DNA of 12,646 nt from PUPG01 sp964463915 (GTDB taxonomy: Bacteria > Bacteroidota > Bacteroidia > Bacteroidales > UBA7960). Below, in pieces: positions 7,419 to 12,646 of this stretch. Within the stretch, counting starts at the first letter, position 1; every line of letters begins with the position of its first letter. The notes beneath the pieces were generated by a model. The model was not told the DNA's origin, ran no database searches, and was given only the letters and a program-made list of their open reading frames with translations. Both the position numbers and the translations under genes were made by a program. The stretch covers positions 1 through 12,646 of the forward strand of contig CAYXEH010000063.1 of the NCBI GenBank assembly GCA_964463915.1, written 5' to 3'.

Positions 7419-8909
7419 ATGAATATCTATCTGCTGATCATCGTAGCCTACTTTACCTTTATCACACTGATCTCATTTTTGACAAAGAAAGTGGCCAGTC
7501 GTTCAGCCGCCGATTACCTGGTAGCCGGACGAAACCTTGGTGTCATCGCATGTGCAGTGGTAGTGGCATCAGAATGGCTCGGGGGAATGAGTACCATTGG
7601 TGTGAGTGAAAAGGCTTTCGAAACCGGCACCATGCAACCCATTTTGTACAATATTTCCACCGCGCTGGGAATGATCATTATCGGGTTCACCGTAGCCCGT
7701 CACTATCGTGACAATAATGTACATACCGTCAGCGAAATGCTGGAGATTTTGTTTGGACGCAGGGCAAGGGCCATATCCGCCATTGCCTTTCTTTTTGCTT
7801 ACATCACCCTGGCTTTTGTTCAGCTTCAGACATGTGCCAGTGTCATTGCGGCTATGTTTGAATTCAGCAGAATCGGTTCGATCCTTATATCAGCAGCCAT
7901 TATTACGGGCTATACCTATATCGGGGGCATGCATGCCCTGGCACTCACCGGTATTATTCATGTGGTGGTAATGTTTTTCGGGATGGGAGTAGCTACTTTT
8001 ATTGGGATCAGTGAAGTAGATGGCTTTGCTGCCCTGCAAAGCACCCTTATAGAGAATGGTTCCCCGGAGAATTTATACAACCCGTTCAGCGGAGGCCTCG
8101 AATATGCATGGAGCCTTATACTGGGAGGGGTACTTGGGGGCATGGCCGGACAGGCCAGTATACAGCCTATTTTCGCTGCACGCACAGCCGCTACAGCCAA
8201 AAAGGCAGCCATTTTTTCCTCCCTGATCATCGCACCTTTCGGGATCATGGTGGCATTGCTCGGGCTGGTTGTAAAAACCGGCCAGGTATACGACATTTCT
8301 GCTGCAGGGCCATTGTTCGATCCGGCCCTCGGAGAAGCAGGCGCCATCGACCCGAAGCTGGTCCTGCCCACTCTGATGACCACCCCGGAGTTTATCCATC
8401 CGGTACTCGGAGGAATTGCACTGGCAGGGATCCTGGCAGCCATCCTGTCAACTGTAGGACCGGTAAACTTTGCCGTGGTTACCATTGCCACCAAAGATAT
8501 TTACCATGGACTGATCAACAAAACTGCGGTAGATAAAAGCCTGATACGAACCGCCAGGCGTCTTGTGATCATTATCAACCTGGTAACCATTCCACTCGCT
8601 TATTACGGGACGGGTGCCATTCTGGACACCGCCTATATAAGCTACGGGATCAGGGCAATCGGGGCCATTGTGATCGTCATGGGTATCTATAAACGTGGCT
8701 GGATACGCATAGAAGGGGTCAGAATGGCCTTTATTGGAGGTACAATAGCTGTGATAGCCAACATCATTGCCAAAAACATCGGGCTGCCTGTGATAGAAAA
8801 CACTTATATGGCCATCGGTGCTGCGATCGTTTTCATAATTATTGGTAATATTGTAGGAAAAGGGAAGCCACAACAACTTCCTTCCGACAGGGAAAATAAA
8901 ACGGATTAA
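7419..8909 (+). CDS. Sodium:solute symporter (SSS) family transporter
   Basis: The 496-residue product is almost wholly hydrophobic, with about 13 predicted membrane segments and an external N-terminus typical of the family. Family marks are the early SAADYLVAGRNLG (29-41), the glycine-rich YTYIGGMHALALTGIIH region (165-181), and STVGPVNFAVVTIATKDIY (344-362). The last matches the TM8-9 region, whose Ser/Thr residues bind Na+ (Na2 site) in characterised SSS proteins. It should import an organic solute with Na+. The substrate cannot be read from sequence. The CoA-transferase and 2-oxoacid oxidoreductase genes downstream suggest a carboxylate or amino acid, which is inference. A gap of 63 bp with no terminator separates it from the CoA-transferase, so co-transcription is likely. 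No Shine-Dalgarno precedes the start. Confidence 0.92.
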   Translation: MNIYLLIIVAYFTFITLISFLTKKVASRSAADYLVAGRNLGVIACAVVVASEWLGGMSTIGVSEKAFETGTMQPILYNISTALGMIIIGFTVARHYRDNNVHTVSEMLEILFGRRARAISAIAFLFAYITLAFVQLQTCASVIAAMFEFSRIGSILISAAIITGYTYIGGMHALALTGIIHVVVMFFGMGVATFIGISEVDGFAALQSTLIENGSPENLYNPFSGGLEYAWSLILGGVLGGMAGQASIQPIFAARTAATAKKAAIFSSLIIAPFGIMVALLGLVVKTGQVYDISAAGPLFDPALGEAGAIDPKLVLPTLMTTPEFIHPVLGGIALAGILAAILSTVGPVNFAVVTIATKDIYHGLINKTAVDKSLIRTARRLVIIINLVTIPLAYYGTGAILDTAYISYGIRAIGAIVIVMGIYKRGWIRIEGVRMAFIGGTIAVIANIIAKNIGLPVIENTYMAIGAAIVFIIIGNIVGKGKPQQLPSDRENKTD

Positions 8910-8940
8910 TTGATCCGGTCAGCATCTTAACTGATATTGC

Positions 8941-8969
8941 AAGACAGGATAGTCAAAAGACAGGATAGT
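8941..8969 (+). repeat. 13-bp tandem direct repeat in the CoA-transferase leader
   Basis: AAGACAGGATAGT occurs exactly at 8941-8953 and again at 8957-8969, separated by CAA (16-bp period). The second copy ends 3 bp before the chosen ATG at 8973, and its AGGA is the only purine-rich ribosome-binding-like sequence there. It may be a recent slippage duplication of the translation-initiation region, or a binding site. No other copy was noticed nearby. Confidence 0.9.
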
Positions 8970-8972
8970 TAT

Positions 8973-10217
8973 ATGAATGATCAAAAAACCATTAGTCATG
9001 ATACCCCACTGGCCGGCCTGAAGGTGCTCGAACTGGCCAGTGTTTTGGCAGGGCCCAGTGTGGGGATGTTTTTCGCAGAACTGGGTGCCACCGTCCTGAA
9101 AGTGGAAAATGTGACTACCGGGGGTGATGTAACCCGCAAGTGGAAATTGTCGCGGGAGCCTTCTGATACAGATATTTCAGGTTATTTCTCCTGTGTAAAC
9201 TGGGGAAAAACCTCTTTCGCCGTCGATCTTTGCCAGGAAGCGGGCCTGCAGATCATCTACCGCCTGGCGGCACAGTGCGATATCATCCTGGTAAGCTATA
9301 AACCGGGGGACGCAGAAAAGCTGAGGGTGGACTACCCAACCCTCAGGGCATACAATAATAAACTGATCTATGCCCACATAACCGGCTACGGATCACACAA
9401 CCCCCGTGCAGGATTTGATGCCATTATCCAGGCCGAAAGCGGCTTCACCTATATGAACGGAGAGCCGGATGGTCCGCCCACAAAAATGCCGGTTGCCCTT
9501 ATGGATATACTGGCCGCTCATCATCTCAAAGAGGCCATTCTGCTTGCCCTGCTCTACCGGGAACGAACCGGCAAGGGTCAGCACATTGAAGCTTCATTAT
9601 TTATGGCTGGTCTGGCATCATTGGCCAACCAGGCCACTAACTGGCTTGTGGGAGGCGCCATACCGGAAAGAATGGGATCGGATCACCCGAACATTGTACC
9701 TTACGGTACCATATATGCCACCCGCGACGGCAAAGGAATTGTGATGGCAGCAGGCACCGACAAACAATTCCGCCAGTTGGTCGATGTACTGGGACGCCCT
9801 GAGCTGGGTACTGATCCACGATACGCCAGCAATCAAAACAGGGTAAAAAACAAAGAAGAGATCAACGGAATTCTGCAATCGCTTATCGGGCAATACGACC
9901 GGGAGGAAATACTCGGACTTCTTGGTGAAAAACGTATCCCTGCAGGGGGCGTATTTAACATGAAAGAGGTATTTGAAGTACCCGAATCAGGGGATATGCT
10001 GCTGGAAGGAGACTATAACGACGGAATGCATATTCGCGGGGTAAGGGCCGTGGCCTTCCACAGTGAACACAAAATGAGCTGCAGAGAACTCTCCCCCCCA
10101 CCGCACTATGGCGCACATACCCGCCATATCCTGAAAGAATGGCTGGATTATAAAGACAAAGATATCGAACAGTTAATCAGCAAAGGAATTGTGTATGCAC
10201 AAAAAAACGAGCAATGA
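8973..10217 (+). CDS. Class III CoA-transferase (CaiB/BaiF family)
   Basis: The 414-residue product has the family layout: PLAGLKVLELASVLAGP (12-28), FFAELGATVLKVE (33-45), NWGKTSFAVDL (76-86), the GYG...GFDAIIQAESGF block (138-158), and ALMDILAAHH (175-184). Asp178 there matches the catalytic aspartate (D169 in formyl-CoA transferase and CaiB), which forms the acyl-aspartyl anhydride during CoA transfer. RERTGKGQHIEASLF and the C-terminal IPAGGVFN block are also typical. Such enzymes move CoA between carboxylic acids; donor and acceptor cannot be told from sequence. I chose ATG 8973. An upstream in-frame TTG at 8937 would add 12 residues across the tandem repeat and is less likely. The next gene starts inside its last 23 bp, so its product probably works with the oxidoreductase, for example by passing CoA from the acyl-CoA formed. 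Confidence 0.93.
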   Translation: MNDQKTISHDTPLAGLKVLELASVLAGPSVGMFFAELGATVLKVENVTTGGDVTRKWKLSREPSDTDISGYFSCVNWGKTSFAVDLCQEAGLQIIYRLAAQCDIILVSYKPGDAEKLRVDYPTLRAYNNKLIYAHITGYGSHNPRAGFDAIIQAESGFTYMNGEPDGPPTKMPVALMDILAAHHLKEAILLALLYRERTGKGQHIEASLFMAGLASLANQATNWLVGGAIPERMGSDHPNIVPYGTIYATRDGKGIVMAAGTDKQFRQLVDVLGRPELGTDPRYASNQNRVKNKEEINGILQSLIGQYDREEILGLLGEKRIPAGGVFNMKEVFEVPESGDMLLEGDYNDGMHIRGVRAVAFHSEHKMSCRELSPPPHYGAHTRHILKEWLDYKDKDIEQLISKGIVYAQKNEQ

Positions 10218-11319
10218 CCAGGTACTGATCGACGGATCACGACTGATCATAGAATCTCTGGCAAGAGCAGGAGCTGATGCCTTTATCGGCTATCCCATTA
10301 CTCCGGCAAACCTGCTTTATCTTTATGGCAGCCAGCGCATGAAAATGATGTTTCCAGCACCGGATGAGATCACTACAGTACAATGGATGGCAGGATTGTC
10401 AGCAACCGGAAAACTGCCGGTAACCGCCACTTCTTTTCCCGGTTTTGCCCTGATGGCCGAGTCTGTCAATATGGCTTACATGATGGAACTTCCTATGGTT
10501 ATTGTGCTGGTACAAAGACTGGGGCCGGCAACTGGTACAGCCACCTGCGGAGCCCAGGGTGATCTTCTGTTGCTTAATGGCTTACTTTCTGGCGGGCATC
10601 CCATTCCCGTGTTGGGCACAAGCAGCTTTGAAGATTGCTGGTCACTGTCGGCCCGGGCCCTGGAAATCTCAGTCAAACAACGCACCCCGGTTGTTCTGCT
10701 CACCTCCAAAGAGGAAGTGATGACGCAGAAAAGCTTTGATATCAGCAAACTGGAGCAGATCAGAAAAGTGGAAGGAAAATGGTATGACAAAGACTGTTGC
10801 GACTATCAACCCTATAAACCAAGCGGTCTTGTTCCGGATTTCCTGCCAGTGACACAAACACTTCACCAGGTCAGGCTAACTGCATCAACCCACGATCAGG
10901 ATGGCATTCTGCAGCATTCATCCCCCGAGGCCCTTGCCAACACCAGACGACTCGAAGAAAAGATCAGAACCACCATGAAAGATGATCACCTGTATTACGA
11001 TCTGGATCATCAGGAAGGAGCGGATACACTGGTAACCGCTTATGGCATATCGGCAGCTGCGGCCAGGGAAGCGGTAAGAAAGATACGCCGTGAAGGACAA
11101 AAGGTATCCCTGTTTACCCCCAAAACATTGCTGCCAATACCACCGGCTTACCTGGAAATTTTGTCCGGGTACAAACAAGTGGTCATTGCCGAAGAAAACA
11201 TGAATAACCAACTCGGCTCCCTGCTTTTTGGACAGAAAATGCCGGAAAATATTCGCTTTGTGGGAAACCTGGGTAAAATGATCGCCCCGGAAGAAATTGA
11301 AAAGGAGGTAATGTCATGA
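10195..11319 (+). CDS. 2-oxoacid:ferredoxin oxidoreductase, alpha subunit
   Basis: The 374-residue product is the pyrimidine-binding (alpha) subunit of a PFOR/KOR-type enzyme, which oxidises a 2-oxoacid with CoA to acyl-CoA, CO2 and reduced ferredoxin. Domain I (~7-200) has GYPITPANLL (32-41), PDEITTVQ (56-63) with the glutamate expected to activate the thiamine ring, TSFPGFALMAE (79-89), and LVQRLGPATGTATCGAQGDL (105-124). Domain II (~278-372) has ADTLVTAYGISAAAA, the PFOR_II-type region. TSFPG differs from the usual TSGPG, which could point to a separate substrate class. The gamma domain often fused in front of alpha is absent here; it is on the beta subunit. The start ATG 10195 follows AAAGGA and lies in the end of the CoA-transferase gene. 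The substrate (pyruvate, 2-oxoglutarate, branched-chain or aryl) is not resolved. Confidence 0.9.
   Translation: MHKKTSNDQVLIDGSRLIIESLARAGADAFIGYPITPANLLYLYGSQRMKMMFPAPDEITTVQWMAGLSATGKLPVTATSFPGFALMAESVNMAYMMELPMVIVLVQRLGPATGTATCGAQGDLLLLNGLLSGGHPIPVLGTSSFEDCWSLSARALEISVKQRTPVVLLTSKEEVMTQKSFDISKLEQIRKVEGKWYDKDCCDYQPYKPSGLVPDFLPVTQTLHQVRLTASTHDQDGILQHSSPEALANTRRLEEKIRTTMKDDHLYYDLDHQEGADTLVTAYGISAAAAREAVRKIRREGQKVSLFTPKTLLPIPPAYLEILSGYKQVVIAEENMNNQLGSLLFGQKMPENIRFVGNLGKMIAPEEIEKEVMS
11302..11309 (+). promoter_or_regulatory. Strong Shine-Dalgarno before the beta-gamma gene
   Basis: AAGGAGGT, a near-perfect anti-16S match, ends 6 bp before the ATG at 11316 and is embedded in the last alpha codons (Glu-Lys-Glu-Val). 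Other genes in the window lack such a site. It fixes 11316 rather than the ATG at 11328 as the start and, with the ATGA overlap, suggests balanced alpha:beta synthesis. It could be partly coincidental because of the coding sequence. Confidence 0.75.
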
Positions 11320-12584
11320 CAGGATCTATGATAAAATCACAAAATCTGCCCTATTGCAAGGGATGCGGCCACGACCTCGTCGCGAAAAGCAGCACAGAGG
11401 CTTTGGAAAAACTGGGTTACAATCCACTGGATGTAATCACAGTAACTGATATAGGTTGTCACGGGATCATCGACAAATGCCTGAACACCCACACCGTACA
11501 CGGGCTTCACGGACGTTCAGTGGCCCTGGGAGCAGGAATCTCCTTCGGAACCGTAAGTAAAGATCAGAAAATAGTGGTTTTTCTTGGCGATGGAGGTACG
11601 ACCATCGGTCTTCAACATATCATGGAGGCAGCCCGGCTTAACCTGAATATAACCGTGGTGGTGCACAACAATATGTTGTACGGGATGACCGGGGGACAAA
11701 GCAGCGGACTGACCCCACAGGGGTTTTGCACAACCACCTCCTTTAAAGGCAATCCATTTACCGGTTACGATATCTGCAAACTGGCCCATACGGCCGGTGC
11801 CCGCTATGTTTCCAGGATCATGGGTGTGGGTAACATCACCGAAGCCATGATGAAGGCATTTGACCAGGAAGGGTTTTCCCTGGTTGAAGTAATGGAGATT
11901 TGTCCGAGTTACGGCGTAAAACTCAACCCACGCCGCAAGCTACAGGAAATTGTCAGGGATTCAGGACGGGAAATGGGGGAATGGATCAACGACCTCCCTC
12001 CTTTCACAGATCAGCAGGGGGATAAGACAGCAAACCTGCTTGACAACACTCCGGTAATCGCAAAAAAATTCAAACATCAGCTACAAAAATCCCGCTCACT
12101 GGTAATCAGTGGTTCAGCGGGTGAGGGCGTGCAGCTGGCAGCAAATATTTTTGCCAAAGCTGCCATGAGCGCGGGCCTACACACCACACAAAAAGGCAGC
12201 TACCCGGTAACTGTGGGGGTTGGCTTTTCCACGGCGGAAATCAATGTGTCACCGGGGGAGGTTCTTTTTCATGGGATCAGCGTCCCGGACGTGGCCCTAA
12301 TCACCTCCCCTGATGGGTTGCAACATAACCGTCAACGCATAGAGGGCATGAAAAAAGGAAAGTTGTTCATTGATTCAAGCCTGACCCCTCCAGAAACAGG
12401 GGCTGAGGTTATCCGGCGGGATTTCAGGTCTGTGGGGGCAAGAAATGCGGCTCTGCATGCCATCCTCTACCTGTGCAGACAAACTGGTATCCTGGATGAA
12501 TCCTCACTGTATCATATTATCCGGCAGGAAGGCAAGGCAGATAAACTACCGGTGGAAAAGATCAAAAAGGCCCTGGATTCATAA
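11316..12584 (+). CDS. 2-oxoacid:ferredoxin oxidoreductase, beta-gamma fusion subunit
   Basis: The 422-residue product joins two subunits. The beta part (~6-225) binds thiamine diphosphate: YCKGCGH (13-19), DIGCHG (45-50), the GDG (91-93)...NN (118-119) Mg-TPP motif with 24 residues between, then YGMTGGQSSGLTP. Cys14, Cys17, Cys48 and Cys196 match the usual ligands of the subunit's [4Fe-4S] cluster. After a linker (~226-257), residues ~258-422 form a gamma-type domain: LVISGSAGEGVQLAANIFAK, GFSTAEIN, PDVALITSPDGL. In two-subunit enzymes gamma is normally fused ahead of alpha; here it trails beta. A delta (8Fe ferredoxin) subunit is not encoded nearby, so an external ferredoxin should take the electrons. 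Its ATG overlaps the alpha stop (ATGA). No terminator was found after it. The enzyme class is secure; the substrate is unknown. Confidence 0.9.
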   Translation: MTGSMIKSQNLPYCKGCGHDLVAKSSTEALEKLGYNPLDVITVTDIGCHGIIDKCLNTHTVHGLHGRSVALGAGISFGTVSKDQKIVVFLGDGGTTIGLQHIMEAARLNLNITVVVHNNMLYGMTGGQSSGLTPQGFCTTTSFKGNPFTGYDICKLAHTAGARYVSRIMGVGNITEAMMKAFDQEGFSLVEVMEICPSYGVKLNPRRKLQEIVRDSGREMGEWINDLPPFTDQQGDKTANLLDNTPVIAKKFKHQLQKSRSLVISGSAGEGVQLAANIFAKAAMSAGLHTTQKGSYPVTVGVGFSTAEINVSPGEVLFHGISVPDVALITSPDGLQHNRQRIEGMKKGKLFIDSSLTPPETGAEVIRRDFRSVGARNAALHAILYLCRQTGILDESSLYHIIRQEGKADKLPVEKIKKALDS

Positions 12585-12601
12585 AGCCATCACAGATCAA
12601 A

Positions 12602-12646
12602 TCAGGTAAAGGACTCTTCAAGACGATTACGTAAGTTATCCAGCTC
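12602..12646 (-). CDS. Possible 3' end of a convergent gene, partial
   Basis: On the minus strand the last 45 bases read ELDNLRNRLEESFT then TGA (12604-12602), open to the window edge in that frame and coil-like in composition. The plus strand offers only stops and no start in this stretch. Fourteen residues are too few to name a family or to be sure this is coding. If real, it is convergent with the oxidoreductase gene and bounds the cassette on the right, leaving a 17-bp gap. Confidence 0.4.
   Translation of the reverse strand, partial: ELDNLRNRLEESFT

Noticed and set aside
7958..8494. 178-codon minus-strand frame
   Set aside because: It lies wholly opposite the symporter, whose family motifs are clear. 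Its Ala/Pro/Ser-rich composition is that of a shadow frame.
8937..8972. TTG start extending the CoA-transferase by twelve residues
   Set aside because: The added residues are just the tandem repeat translated. The family N-terminus starts near PLAGLKVLE, so ATG 8973 suffices.
10189..10194. TTG start two codons before the alpha-subunit ATG
   Set aside because: ATG 10195 is preceded by AAAGGA at suitable distance and is the better start.
1..12646. CRISPR array, insertion sequence, tRNA or rRNA
   Set aside because: No spaced repeat array, no transposase or terminal inverted repeats, and no cloverleaf or rRNA sequence was recognised on either strand.

Overview
The window reads as chromosomal DNA of a member of the Bacteroidota. 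The evidence is a divergent T9SS-type surface protein next to a PorP/SprF-family protein, a GldJ-type gliding/secretion lipoprotein, -7 elements of the Bacteroidota type (TAnnTTTG) and, with one exception, weak or absent Shine-Dalgarno sequences. Order and genus cannot be fixed from the sequence.

Left block (1-4881), cell surface and type IX secretion. A large exported protein is encoded on the minus strand from 1927 and runs off the left edge; 642 residues are visible (signal peptide, glycine-rich domain, invasin-type Ig-like domain, PKD/Ig-like repeats). A 429-bp AT-rich divergent intergenic region follows. On the plus strand come a PorP/SprF-family outer-membrane protein and a GldJ-like SUMF1-fold lipoprotein, which ends at a clear intrinsic terminator.

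Middle block (4896-7351), peptidoglycan. murF (D-Ala-D-Ala adding ligase) and anmK (anhydro-MurNAc kinase, wall recycling) overlap by one base and are surely co-transcribed. No promoter is visible between the gldJ terminator and murF, so read-through or attenuation is possible.

Right block (7386-12600), a four-gene uptake and fermentation/oxidation cassette. A promoter-like TAAATTTG precedes a sodium:solute symporter. A class III (CaiB/BaiF) CoA-transferase follows, then an alpha subunit and an unusual beta-gamma fusion subunit of a 2-oxoacid:ferredoxin oxidoreductase. The last three genes overlap (23 bp and 4 bp) and are probably translationally coupled. The likely logic (inference) is that an organic acid is imported with Na+, a 2-oxoacid is oxidatively decarboxylated to an acyl-CoA with reduction of ferredoxin, and the CoA-transferase passes CoA between acids. 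A convergent minus-strand gene appears to begin (3' end) at 12602, so the cassette looks complete without a delta ferredoxin subunit.

The two items most worth a second look are the beta-gamma fused oxidoreductase cassette and the left-edge glycine-rich surface protein divergent from porP-gldJ. No RNA genes, CRISPR arrays, insertion sequences or prophage genes were seen.
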